This document shows, in pieces, positions 28,769-36,973 of a stretch of DNA of 64,000 nucleotides (the stretch's first letter is position 1; the number at the start of each line of letters is the position of its first letter). Both the position numbers and the translations under genes were made by a program. The stretch comes from Janthinobacterium agaricidamnosum NBRC 102515 = DSM 9628 (GTDB lineage: Bacteria > Pseudomonadota > Gammaproteobacteria > Burkholderiales > Burkholderiaceae_D). The stretch spans positions 360,085 through 424,084 of the forward strand of contig NZ_HG322949.1 in assembly GCF_000723165.1 (NCBI RefSeq). The letters run 5' to 3'. The notes beneath the pieces are model-generated. The model was not told where the DNA came from, searched no databases, and saw nothing but the letters and a program-made list of their open reading frames with translations.

Positions 28769-28799
28769 CAAGCGCCGCGACTGTCCGGCGCGGCGCTTG
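28769..28799. terminator. Hairpin between convergent genes
   Basis: Perfect 11-bp stem CAAGCGCCGCG / CGCGGCGCTTG with a 9-base loop between the convergent DUF1993 and glycine-zipper genes. There is no strong T tract on either side, so termination may be factor-assisted. Confidence 0.6.
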
Positions 28800-28821
28800 A
28801 TCGGCTCTTCAACTCTTCATC

Positions 28822-29340
28822 TTAACGCTGCGGTTGCTGCACCTGGTTTTGCACCGCATTGCCCAGCATGCCGCCGCCGATCACGCCGGCCACTGTCGCC
28901 AGCGTCTTGCCGCGTCCGCCACCCACTTGATTGCCCAGCAAGCCGCCAATGACCGCACCGGCGCCGATGCCGACGTAGTTCGGCTGCGCTGCCGCCTGCG
29001 GCGCCGGCGCTGGCTGGTATTGGCGGTCGTCGCGCGGACGGTAGTCGTCCTGGTAAGCGACCTGGGTGGCATGGTGCACGCGCGGCCGGTGCTGCACTGG
29101 CGCCGGGGCTGGCGCTGGCGCGACGGCGGCAACCATCGGCGCCGGGGCGACCGCTGCGGCCAGCGGCGTTGCGGCGGCCACGGCCGGAACCGGCGGCACT
29201 TCGCTCGGCTGGACCGAGCCGCGCGAATTCGGCAACAGGCCGGCGATGGCGGCCGCGCCGACCAGCCCCAGGATGGTGACGGATACCGCCGCTGCGGCCA
29301 TTAATGGGTGAATGCGGTTCGAAGTGGTGGTGCTGGTCAT
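28822..29340 (-). CDS. Glycine-zipper 2TM (17 kDa surface antigen-like) envelope protein
   Basis: 172-residue membrane protein. It has an N-terminal uncleaved-type membrane segment (about residues 14-37), an Ala/Pro-rich linker with Tyr/Arg/Gln (about 40-120), and a C-terminal glycine zipper (GIGAGAVIGGLLGNQVGGGRGKTLATVAG in two parts, about 125-165), the hallmark of SlyB/Rickettsia 17-kDa-type proteins. It lacks the lipobox cysteine of true SlyB. Such proteins affect envelope integrity. AAGGAGA precedes the ATG. Confidence 0.8.
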   Translation of the reverse strand: MTSTTTSNRIHPLMAAAAVSVTILGLVGAAAIAGLLPNSRGSVQPSEVPPVPAVAAATPLAAAVAPAPMVAAVAPAPAPAPVQHRPRVHHATQVAYQDDYRPRDDRQYQPAPAPQAAAQPNYVGIGAGAVIGGLLGNQVGGGRGKTLATVAGVIGGGMLGNAVQNQVQQPQR

Positions 29341-29555
29341 TTAAGTTCTCCTTGGTTATTTGTGTGCTGTTACTGTATTGATGTGGTGCATGTGGCTAGA
29401 TTAGCGGCGCACTGTTGGGCAGGATAGCCAGCACGCTGTATCAAAAGTAAGCAGATGTAAGCGCCGGCCTGGCCGCCGGTGCGCATCGGGCGTGGCGCAT
29501 GCGCTGCGCCGAAACTGCGTAAAATAGATGGTTCGCCTGTCGCCGGAGATCCAGC

Positions 29556-30668
29556 ATGAGCCAGTTATTCACGCCCTACACATTGGGGCCGCTGCACGTC
29601 AAAAACCGCATCGCCATCGCGCCGATGTGCCAGTATTCCGCCGCCGCCGGCGACGCCACCGACTGGCACATGATCCACCTGGGCCACCTGGCCTTGTCCG
29701 GCGCCGGTCTGCTGATGACGGAAGCGACGGCGGTGTCGGCCGAGGGCCGCATCTCGGCGCTGGACCTGGGCTTGTGGTCGGACAGTAACCAGGCCGCGCT
29801 GGCCAGGGTGGTGCGGGCGATCCGCGCCCACGCGGCAATCCCGCTGGTGGTGCAACTGGGGCATGCCGGGCGCAAGGCGTCCAGCCGCGCGCCATGGCAG
29901 GGCGGCGCTTGCGTCCATGTCGAAGAGGGCGGCTGGCAGACGGTGGCGCCGTCGGCGCTGCCGCACGCGCCTGGCGAAACGGTGCCGCTGGCGCTCGATG
30001 CCGATGGCTTGCGGCGCGTCAAAGAACAATTCGCCGCCGCCGCCAAACGGGTCCATGCGCTGGGTATCGAGGGCATCGAACTGCATGCGGCGCACGGCTA
30101 TTTGCTGCACCAGTTCCTGTCGCCGATCGCCAACCAGCGCGATGACGCATATGGCGGCACGCTGGAAAACCGCATGCGCTTTCCGCTCGAGGTGTTCGAG
30201 GCGGTGCGCCGGGCCGTGCCGCCGGAAGTCGCGCTCGGCGTGCGCATTTCCGCCACCGACTGGGTCGATGGCGGCTGGGATATCGAGCAAAGCGTGGTCT
30301 TTGCGCAGGCGCTGAAACGGGCCGGCGCCCACTTTATCCACGTGTCGAGCGGCGGTATTTCGCCGTTGCAGCAAATTCCATTGCGTCCCGGTTACCAGGT
30401 GGAATTCGCGGCGCGCATCAAGCGCGAAACCGGCTTGCCGACCATCAGCGTCGGCTTGATCACCGAGCCGGAACATGCCGAAGCGATTATTGCCGATGGC
30501 CAGTCGGACATGGTGGCGCTGGCGCGGGCGATGCTGTTCGATCCGCGCTGGCCGTGGCATGCGGCCGCCAAGCTGGGTGGGCAAGTGGATGCGCCGCCGC
30601 AGTACTGGCGTTCGCAGCCGCACGAATTCAAGCATCTGTTCGGCGACATCACGCCGGGACAGCGCTAG
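29556..30668 (+). CDS. Old Yellow Enzyme-family NADH:flavin oxidoreductase (YqjM/NamA type)
   Basis: FMN-dependent ene-reductase of 370 residues reducing activated C=C bonds (enals, enones, nitro compounds) with NAD(P)H. Class III (YqjM-like) features: the FMN-tuning cysteine in APMCQYSA near residue 26, QLGHAGRKAS, the substrate His pair in LHAAHGYLLHQFLSP, and RISATDWVDGGW. GGAG precedes the ATG. It is followed by a strong terminator, so it is a single-gene unit. Confidence 0.9.
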   Translation: MSQLFTPYTLGPLHVKNRIAIAPMCQYSAAAGDATDWHMIHLGHLALSGAGLLMTEATAVSAEGRISALDLGLWSDSNQAALARVVRAIRAHAAIPLVVQLGHAGRKASSRAPWQGGACVHVEEGGWQTVAPSALPHAPGETVPLALDADGLRRVKEQFAAAAKRVHALGIEGIELHAAHGYLLHQFLSPIANQRDDAYGGTLENRMRFPLEVFEAVRRAVPPEVALGVRISATDWVDGGWDIEQSVVFAQALKRAGAHFIHVSSGGISPLQQIPLRPGYQVEFAARIKRETGLPTISVGLITEPEHAEAIIADGQSDMVALARAMLFDPRWPWHAAAKLGGQVDAPPQYWRSQPHEFKHLFGDITPGQR

Positions 30669-30672
30669 CGCG

Positions 30673-30707
30673 ACACAGCATGGCGCCGTCATGCTGTGTT
30701 AAAATTT
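30673..30707 (+). terminator. Intrinsic terminator after the Old Yellow Enzyme gene
   Basis: Perfect 10-bp stem ACACAGCATG / CATGCTGTGT with a 7-base loop, followed by TAAAATTTTT. It begins 5 bp after the stop codon and separates this gene from the ABC-F leader. Confidence 0.8.
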
Positions 30708-30728
30708 TTCCCTGATATCAAATCAGCA

Positions 30729-30781
30729 AAAGGAAGTTTCGACATGCGCCATTAATGCTGCCGTGCTGTGCACGGCCTTGA
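30729..30781 (+). promoter_or_regulatory. Leader with two micro-ORFs upstream of the ABC-F gene
   Basis: AAAGGAAG (30729-30736) is followed 7 bases later by ATG CGC CAT TAA (30744-30755), a three-residue ORF. Its stop overlaps the ATG of an eight-codon ORF, MLPCCARP, ending TGA at 30781. A hairpin GCCGTG / CACGGC (30760-30776) lies within the second ORF. A strong ribosome site in front of a tiny ORF, overlapping stop-start and a hairpin suggest translation-controlled expression of the ABC-F gene, as known for antibiotic-resistance ABC-F leaders. Not proven here. Confidence 0.45.
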
Positions 30782-30828
30782 ACGCCCCGCTCACACCGGG
30801 TCATCCCAAGCCTTGCCCAAGGAGCTGT

Positions 30829-32463
30829 ATGTCTGCGCGTATGTCTACTTTATTGCAACTCGACCGTATTTCCTGCATCTTGCCGGACGGTCGCACCTTG
30901 TTTCACGATCTCCAGCATAGTTTCAAGCCCCGGCGGATAGGCCTGGTCGGCGCCAATGGCACGGGTAAAACCTTGCTGGGACGCTTGCTGGCCGGACTGG
31001 ACCGGCCAGCCTCCGGCGCGGTGCGGCGCGCCGGTTCCGTGTATTACGTGGCCCAGCACTTGGACCCGTTACGCTTCCCGAGCGTCGCCGCGCTGGCCGG
31101 CGTGGACGCCGTGCTGGCAGCTTTGGCACGCATCGCCGCCGGCAGTGTCGACGCAGCCGCAGCCGATTATGCGCTGATGGCCGACGACTGGGACGCGCCG
31201 GCGCGTCTGATGGGGTCGCTGGCCGGTATCGGCCTCGGCCACCTGGCGCCCGATACGGCGAGCGGACAGTTGAGCGGCGGCGAACGCCAGCGCATCGCCT
31301 TGATGGGGGCGTGGCTGTCGCATGCCGACTGGCTGATCCTCGATGAGCCGAGCAATCACCTCGATGCCAGCCAGCGGCAGCAACTGTGCGGACAGATCCG
31401 GCGCTGGCCGCATGGCTTGATCTTGATCAGCCATGACCGGGGGCTGCTGGAACATGTCGATGAAATCGTCGAATTGTCGGCCCACGGCTTGACTGCCTAT
31501 GGCGGCAACTACCATGTTTATCAACAGCAGCGCAGCGCGGAACAAGCCGCTTTCCAGGCGACCTTGCACGCCGAAAAAGCCGGCGCCAGGCGTCAGCGGC
31601 GCGAGCAAGATGCTCAACTGGAACGTCAAATGCGCCGCAAGGCCGGCGGCGACCGTGGCGCGCGCGACGCCAACCTGAGCAAGCTGATGCTCGGTTTGCG
31701 CAAGGATCAAAGCGAAAACACGCTCGGCAAGTTGCGTCAGCACGCCGAACAGGCGCGCGAGCACAGCCGGCAACGGGTGGCCGACGCCCGCCAGCGCTGT
31801 GCGCCGGAATGGGAACGCTTGCTGCTGGCGCCAGGCGGCATGGTGCCGAACGGCAAAATGGTGCTGGAATTGCGCGAGCTGGTCTTACCGTATGGCCAAT
31901 ATGAACCGTTGAACCTGACCATCAAAGGGCCGTTGCGGCTGGCGGTCGGCGGCGACAATGGCAGCGGCAAGTCGACCTTGCTGCGCATTATCGCCGGGCA
32001 ATTGCAAGCGCGCAGCGGCGAAGTGATCCGCCATGGCCATCTCGCGTGGCTGGACCAGCATGCCGGCTTGTTGCAGGCTGGTCAAAGTGCGCTGCAGCGC
32101 GTGCAACAGCGTAATGCGCTGTTGTCGGAAGGCGAGATCCGCACCCGGCTGGTCCTGCTCGGCATCGATGCGGCGCGGGTCAACATGCCCAGCGGACAGT
32201 TGAGCGGCGGCGAACGCCTGAAGGTGGCGCTGGCCGCCGAACTGTATGCCGAGCGGCCGCCGCAATTACTGCTGCTCGACGAACCCGACAATCACCTCGA
32301 CCTGGCCAGCCTGGCCGCGCTGGAACAGATGTTGTCGCAGTATCAGGGCGCGCTGATGGTGGTATCGCACGATGCCGCTTTTTTGAGCAAGTTAAACCTC
32401 GATACGACCAGCTTGAAACTGCAAAAAAACACAGTTATGCCACCATTATTTACTAAATATTAG
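30829..32463 (+). CDS. ABC-F family ATPase (ribosome-associated, possible resistance factor)
   Basis: Soluble twin-ABC ATPase of 544 residues with no membrane segment, hence ABC-F; such proteins bind the ribosomal E site and either protect against antibiotics or tune translation. The ATG at 30829 follows AAGGAG. Domain 1: GANGTGKT, LSGGERQR, WLILDEPSNHLD. Then a very basic, Arg/Gln-rich linker (about 230-330, the P-site tRNA-interaction motif region). Domain 2: GDNGSGKST, LSGGERLK, LLLLDEPDNHLD, ending with the SHD switch His. It is not a clear match to EttA, Uup or YheS by eye; its upstream micro-ORFs argue for inducible regulation. Confidence 0.88.
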   Translation: MSARMSTLLQLDRISCILPDGRTLFHDLQHSFKPRRIGLVGANGTGKTLLGRLLAGLDRPASGAVRRAGSVYYVAQHLDPLRFPSVAALAGVDAVLAALARIAAGSVDAAAADYALMADDWDAPARLMGSLAGIGLGHLAPDTASGQLSGGERQRIALMGAWLSHADWLILDEPSNHLDASQRQQLCGQIRRWPHGLILISHDRGLLEHVDEIVELSAHGLTAYGGNYHVYQQQRSAEQAAFQATLHAEKAGARRQRREQDAQLERQMRRKAGGDRGARDANLSKLMLGLRKDQSENTLGKLRQHAEQAREHSRQRVADARQRCAPEWERLLLAPGGMVPNGKMVLELRELVLPYGQYEPLNLTIKGPLRLAVGGDNGSGKSTLLRIIAGQLQARSGEVIRHGHLAWLDQHAGLLQAGQSALQRVQQRNALLSEGEIRTRLVLLGIDAARVNMPSGQLSGGERLKVALAAELYAERPPQLLLLDEPDNHLDLASLAALEQMLSQYQGALMVVSHDAAFLSKLNLDTTSLKLQKNTVMPPLFTKY

Positions 32464-32575
32464 CGACTATACGTGAACAAAAACTGTATTATTGGCAATA
32501 TTATGCTGATATGGCAATGTTGTGCGCTGTGCGAACGGCGCCGCACCGACAATTATAAAAACAGGAGAAGATTGA

Positions 32576-34018
32576 ATGAAAGTAACTGAGCAGGGCTTGC
32601 AGCGTGGCCTCGGAGAGCGCCAGATCCGCCTGATGGCGCTTGGCGCCGCGATTGGCGTCGGCTTGTTCCTGGGTTCCGGCAATGCGATCAAGATGGCCGG
32701 CCCGGGCATCATGCTGTCTTACATCATCGGCGGCGCGGTGATTTTCATGATCATGCGCGCGCTCGGCGAAATGGCGGTGCACAATCCGGTGGCCGGTTCG
32801 TTCAGCCGCTACGCGCAAGATTACCTGGGGCCGCTGTCGGGCTACCTGACCGGCTGGAATTACTGGTTCTTGTGGCTGGTTACTTGTATCGCCGAAATCA
32901 CCGCCGTGGCAATCTATATGGGCGTGTGGTTCCCGGACGTGCCGCGCTGGATCTGGGCGCTGGGCGCGGTGGCCGCGATGGGCTCGGTCAACTTGCTGGC
33001 CGTCAAAGCCTACGGCGAATTCGAATTCTGGTTTGCGCTGATCAAGGTGGTCACCATCGTGCTGATGATCATCGGCGGCGCCGGCATGATTGTGTTTGGC
33101 CTCGGCAACGACGGGGTGGCGATCGGGATTGCCAATTTATGGAGCCATGGCGGCTTTTTCCCGAATGGCGCGCAAGGCGTGCTGATGTCGCTGCAAATGG
33201 TGATGTTCGCCTACCTCGGGGTCGAAATGATCGGCTTGACGGCCGGCGAGGCGGCCAACCCGAAAAAATCGATTCCGGACGCGATCAATTCAGTGTTTTG
33301 GCGCATCCTGATTTTTTATGTCGGCGCGCTGTTCGTGATCCTGTCGATTTATCCGTGGGACCAGATCGGCACTCAGGGCAGCCCGTTCGTCATGACGTTC
33401 GAGCGGCTCGGCATCAAGACGGCGGCCGGCATCATCAACTTCGTGGTGCTGACGGCAGCCTTGTCGTCGTGCAATGGCGGCATTTTCAGCACCGGCCGCA
33501 TGCTGTACAACCTGGCGCTGCAGGGCCAGGCGCCGCAGCCGTTCGCGGCAACGTCGTCGAATGGCGTGCCGCACCGCGCCATCATGGTGTCGGTGCTGGC
33601 CTTGCTGGCCGGCGTGTTGCTCAATTACCTGGTGCCGGAAAAAGTGTTTGTCTGGGTCACGTCGATCTCGACCTTCGGCGCGGTCTGGACCTGGGGCGTG
33701 ATCCTGGTCACGCAGATGCGCTTCCGCAAGACCTTGACGGCCGCCCAAGTCAAGGCACTGGCTTTCCGCATGCCGTTCGCGCCCTACGGTTCGTGGATTT
33801 CGCTGGCTTTCCTGGTGCTGGTCATCGGGCTGATGGCGTATTTCCCGGATACCCGGGTGGCGCTGGTCATCGGGCCGGCCTGGCTGGTATTGCTGACGGT
33901 GCTGTATTACGTGCTGGGACTGGCGCCAGGCAAGCGTCATCCGCGCCATGATGCGGAAGTGCCGCTCGGTTATGAAGCGGGCGGACCGTTGCCGAAACCG
34001 ATGCTGCCCAAAAAATAA
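32576..34018 (+). CDS. Amino-acid permease, AAT family (ProY-like)
   Basis: 480-residue APC-superfamily transporter with about twelve membrane segments. The first segment carries the family motif RQIRLMALGAAIGVGLFLGSG, followed by GPGIMLSYIIGG and LGEMAVHNPVAGSFSRYA; all are AAT-family signatures (ProY, LysP, AroP, CycA). Proton-coupled uptake of an amino acid is expected; proline or histidine is plausible from the ProY-like features, not certain. CAGGAG precedes the ATG. The 112-bp upstream gap contains TTGGCAATATTATGCTGATATGGC split by repeats of TGGCAAT that might bind a regulator. Confidence 0.85.
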   Translation: MKVTEQGLQRGLGERQIRLMALGAAIGVGLFLGSGNAIKMAGPGIMLSYIIGGAVIFMIMRALGEMAVHNPVAGSFSRYAQDYLGPLSGYLTGWNYWFLWLVTCIAEITAVAIYMGVWFPDVPRWIWALGAVAAMGSVNLLAVKAYGEFEFWFALIKVVTIVLMIIGGAGMIVFGLGNDGVAIGIANLWSHGGFFPNGAQGVLMSLQMVMFAYLGVEMIGLTAGEAANPKKSIPDAINSVFWRILIFYVGALFVILSIYPWDQIGTQGSPFVMTFERLGIKTAAGIINFVVLTAALSSCNGGIFSTGRMLYNLALQGQAPQPFAATSSNGVPHRAIMVSVLALLAGVLLNYLVPEKVFVWVTSISTFGAVWTWGVILVTQMRFRKTLTAAQVKALAFRMPFAPYGSWISLAFLVLVIGLMAYFPDTRVALVIGPAWLVLLTVLYYVLGLAPGKRHPRHDAEVPLGYEAGGPLPKPMLPKK

Positions 34019-34031
34019 GCGCTGCAACGTG

Positions 34032-34071
34032 AAACTGTGGCGGGTAAATGACGCCCATCCACAGTTTTTTT
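34032..34071 (+). terminator. Intrinsic terminator after the ProY-like permease
   Basis: Perfect 9-bp stem AAACTGTGG / CCACAGTTT with an 18-base loop that contains a smaller GGGT / GCCC pairing, then TTTT. It begins 14 bp after the stop. Confidence 0.8.
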
Positions 34072-34151
34072 CATCTTGCGCTTACCATATTCCATCTTGT
34101 TCGGACACTTGCCGCTGCATGCGGCGTTGTTTTCCTGCATAAAACATCTGT

Positions 34152-34179
34152 TTGGCTATGCGGATGAAAGCCCTATAAT
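34152..34179 (+). promoter_or_regulatory. Sigma-70 promoter for the second permease
   Basis: TTGGCT (34152-34157), 16 bp, then perfect TATAAT (34174-34179). It predicts a start near 34186 and a leader of about 97 bases before the ATG at 34283. Confidence 0.65.
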
Positions 34180-34216
34180 CGCTTAGTTTTTGAAAATGGC
34201 GCCTCTTGCGCATCCG

Positions 34217-34249
34217 GCCTGGCCGCGATGCGGACCAGGCGTCATTTTT
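34217..34249 (+). other. Leader hairpin followed by T tract (possible attenuator)
   Basis: GCCTGG (34217-34222) pairs with CCAGGC (34235-34240), followed by GTCATTTTT. It lies inside the predicted leader, 34 bp before the permease start. It could be a weak premature terminator controlling this gene. Confidence 0.45.
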
Positions 34250-34282
34250 GTAGCGCTTTGCGCACCATCACACCATTAAAGG

Positions 34283-35761
34283 ATGCCTGTGAACCAAACC
34301 CTGGTCCAGAAATTAACCCGCACCAAGCCGATCGATACCACGGTCGTCCATGGCGAGGGCCTCAGCAGCAGTGGATTGAGCCGTTCGATCGGTTTGTTTT
34401 CCCTGACCATGATCGGGGTCGGTTCCACCATCGGCACCGGGATTTTTTTTACCATGGTCGAGGCGGTGCCCAAGGCCGGGCCGTCGGTGATCCTGTCGTT
34501 CCTGATCGCGGCCGTGACCGCCGGGCTGACGGCGCTATGCTACGCCGAGTTGTCATTTCGCATACCCGCGTCCGGATCGTCGTATTCCTTCGCTTACGCC
34601 ACCGTCGGCGAATTCCTCGCCTTCGTCATGGCGGCCTGCCTGTTGCTCGAATATGGCTTGGCGGCCAGCGCCACGGCGATCGGCTGGTCGTCCTACCTGA
34701 ATAATTTCCTCGGCAATGCGATCGGCTGGCAAATCCCCGCGATGCTGCGCTCGCCGATGATCGTTTCCGGGGCCAATGGCGTGGAATTCCACGCCGGCCA
34801 CATCAACTTGCCGCCGGTCTTGCTGGTGATTATGTGCGGTTTCCTGCTGATACGCGGCACCAAGGAATCGGCCACCATCAATGCGGTGATGGTGCTGATC
34901 AAGCTGGCGATCCTGATATTTTTCCTGGTGATCGCCTTTTCCGGCTTTCATACAGAAAACTTTTTCCCATTTTTCAATGCCGACAATAGCAAGGGTTTTG
35001 CCGGCATGACCGGCGTGACGGCCGCCGCCGGCACGGTGTTTTTCTCGTTTATCGGGCTCGACACGGTGGCCACCGCCGGCGACGAAGTCAAGGATCCGAA
35101 CCGCAACGTGCCGCGCGGCATCCTTGGCGCGCTGGCCATCGTCACCGTGTTTTATTTGCTGGTCGCGTTCGCCGCGCTGGGCGCCCAACCGGCCCATATG
35201 TTCGAAGGCCAGGAAGCCGGCCTGTCGGTGATCTTGCAAAACGTCACGGGGCAAACGTGGCCGGCGCTGATCCTGTCTGCCGGCGCGGTGATTTCCGTGT
35301 TCAGCGTGACGCTGGTGACGATCTATGGCCAGACCCGCATCCTGTTTGCCATCAGCCGCGACGGCTTGATCCCGAAATCGTTCCAGACCGTCAACCCGCG
35401 CACGCTGGCGCCGGTCAGCAACACCCTGATTGTGTGTCTGGTGGTGGGACTGGTTGCCGGTTCGGTCGATGCGACGTTCCTGTGGGATATGGTCAGCATG
35501 GGCACCTTGACCGCCTTCATCGTCGTGTCGCTGGCGGTGCCGGTATTGCGCCGCAAGGAAAACGGCAATGGCATCAAGGGTTTCCGGGTGCCGTTCGGTC
35601 CTTACCTGGTGCCGGGCTTGAGCGTGTTTGCGTGCCTGTACATCATGCGCGATTTGTCGAGCACAACCTTCCATGTATTCACTGCGTGGATGGCGGTGAC
35701 GGTGCTGATTTATTTCGGCTACAGCATCCGCAATTCACGCTTGAACAAGAAGGCCGGCTGA
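34283..35761 (+). CDS. Amino-acid permease, APC/CAT family
   Basis: 492-residue inner-membrane transporter with about twelve membrane segments. SLTMIGVGSTIGTGIFF is the APC substrate-binding helix-1 motif, AELSFRIPASGSSYSFAYATVGE the helix 2-3 motif, and FFSFIGLDTVATAGDEVKDPNRNVPRGI is the CAT/YfnA helix 6-7 hallmark split here for length. The substrate (cationic or general amino acids) is not certain. It differs clearly from the ProY-like permease upstream, so the pair is not a tandem duplication. AAAGGA precedes the ATG. Confidence 0.85.
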   Translation: MPVNQTLVQKLTRTKPIDTTVVHGEGLSSSGLSRSIGLFSLTMIGVGSTIGTGIFFTMVEAVPKAGPSVILSFLIAAVTAGLTALCYAELSFRIPASGSSYSFAYATVGEFLAFVMAACLLLEYGLAASATAIGWSSYLNNFLGNAIGWQIPAMLRSPMIVSGANGVEFHAGHINLPPVLLVIMCGFLLIRGTKESATINAVMVLIKLAILIFFLVIAFSGFHTENFFPFFNADNSKGFAGMTGVTAAAGTVFFSFIGLDTVATAGDEVKDPNRNVPRGILGALAIVTVFYLLVAFAALGAQPAHMFEGQEAGLSVILQNVTGQTWPALILSAGAVISVFSVTLVTIYGQTRILFAISRDGLIPKSFQTVNPRTLAPVSNTLIVCLVVGLVAGSVDATFLWDMVSMGTLTAFIVVSLAVPVLRRKENGNGIKGFRVPFGPYLVPGLSVFACLYIMRDLSSTTFHVFTAWMAVTVLIYFGYSIRNSRLNKKAG

Positions 35762-35785
35762 CCCGGCCGCCGAGTTGCTGAAGAT

Positions 35786-35813
35786 AGCCCGCAGCCGCTG
35801 CGGGCTTTTTTTT
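35786..35813 (+). terminator. Intrinsic terminator after the APC permease
   Basis: Perfect stem AGCCCGCAG / CTGCGGGCT with a 3-base loop, then eight T. It begins 25 bp after the stop codon. Confidence 0.9.
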
Positions 35814-35948
35814 ATCGCTGGTTTTATCTATTGATGCTGCGTAATAAATATGAATTCTCCGTATGGCAAGGCGGATCGCTTATTGCTGATTGGAAATTTC
35901 TATGAGACCATCAAGGATTGATTTTTAAGCAAGAACATCCGTAACGAC

Positions 35949-36965
35949 ATGCATGCCCAGACCTTGATTTCGTCGCCCAGCGCAGCAACCCTGCTGGAAA
36001 TCATCCGTATCCAGACCGAAATCGCCAAGGCTGGCCTGGATCTGGCCGATGTGATGGCGCTGGTGGCGCGGCGCGCGCAATTCTTGACCGGCGCGGCCGG
36101 CGCCGTGGTCGAATTGGCCGAGGGCGAGCAAATGGTGTACCGGGCCGCTTGCGGGATTGCCGAACCTCAACTCGGTTTGCGCTTGCAGCAGCGCGGCAGC
36201 CTGTCCGGCTTATGCGTGGAGCAGGGCAAGATCTTGCATTGCACTGATTCCGAAACCGATCCCCGGGTCGACCGCGAAGCGTGCCGCAAGGTCGGTTTGC
36301 GGTCGATGATACTGGTGCCGCTGCATCACCTGGATGTGACGGTCGGCGCGCTGAAAGTGCTGTCGCCGTTGCCGTGCGCCTTCAACGATGGCGATATCGA
36401 AGTGCTGGGCCTGATGTCGGAATTGATCGCCGCCGCGATGTTCCACGCGGCAAAATTTGAAACCAATGAATTGTATTTTCGCGCCACCCACGATGCGCTG
36501 ACCGGCATCGCCAACCGGGCGCTGTTTTTCGACCGGCTGCGCCAGTCGCTGGCGCATGCCGAGCGCCACTCGGAGCGGGTCGGCATTTTATTCCTCGACA
36601 TGGACGACTTAAAACCGATCAACGACCGCTACGGCCACCGTGCCGGCGACGCGGCGATCAAGGAATTGGCGCAGCGCATCGCCGGCGAATGCCGCGAAAC
36701 CGATACCGTGGCGCGCGTCGGCGGCGATGAATTCGGCGTGATCCTGTCGCATGTCGCCAGCCGCAGCGGCGTCGAGTCGAAGCGCGACCGGCTGGCTGAA
36801 TGCATCGACTTTCCGCTGCAATTCGAGCAGCACCAACTGAGTTTGCGCGCCAGCATAGGCTTGGCGGTGTTTCCCGACGATGGACGCAAGATCGATTTCC
36901 TGGTCGACAAGGCCGACCGCGCCATGTATGAAGTCAAGCGCCGCCGCAAGAGCATCGGCTGTTAG
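35949..36965 (+). CDS. GAF-GGDEF diguanylate cyclase
   Basis: 338-residue cytosolic enzyme making c-di-GMP from two GTP. A GAF sensor domain (about residues 18-165) is joined to a GGDEF domain (about 178-335). The active-site GGDEF is intact at 258-262, and RETD at 249-252, exactly five residues before it, is the product-inhibition I-site (RxxD). FDRLRQSLAHAERHSERVGILFLDMDDLK, seen in parts, contains the metal-binding Asp. No EAL domain or membrane segment. Surface attachment, exopolysaccharide or motility are the usual outputs; the GAF ligand is unknown. Confidence 0.92.
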   Translation: MHAQTLISSPSAATLLEIIRIQTEIAKAGLDLADVMALVARRAQFLTGAAGAVVELAEGEQMVYRAACGIAEPQLGLRLQQRGSLSGLCVEQGKILHCTDSETDPRVDREACRKVGLRSMILVPLHHLDVTVGALKVLSPLPCAFNDGDIEVLGLMSELIAAAMFHAAKFETNELYFRATHDALTGIANRALFFDRLRQSLAHAERHSERVGILFLDMDDLKPINDRYGHRAGDAAIKELAQRIAGECRETDTVARVGGDEFGVILSHVASRSGVESKRDRLAECIDFPLQFEQHQLSLRASIGLAVFPDDGRKIDFLVDKADRAMYEVKRRRKSIGC

Positions 36966-36973
36966 CGTATTTC

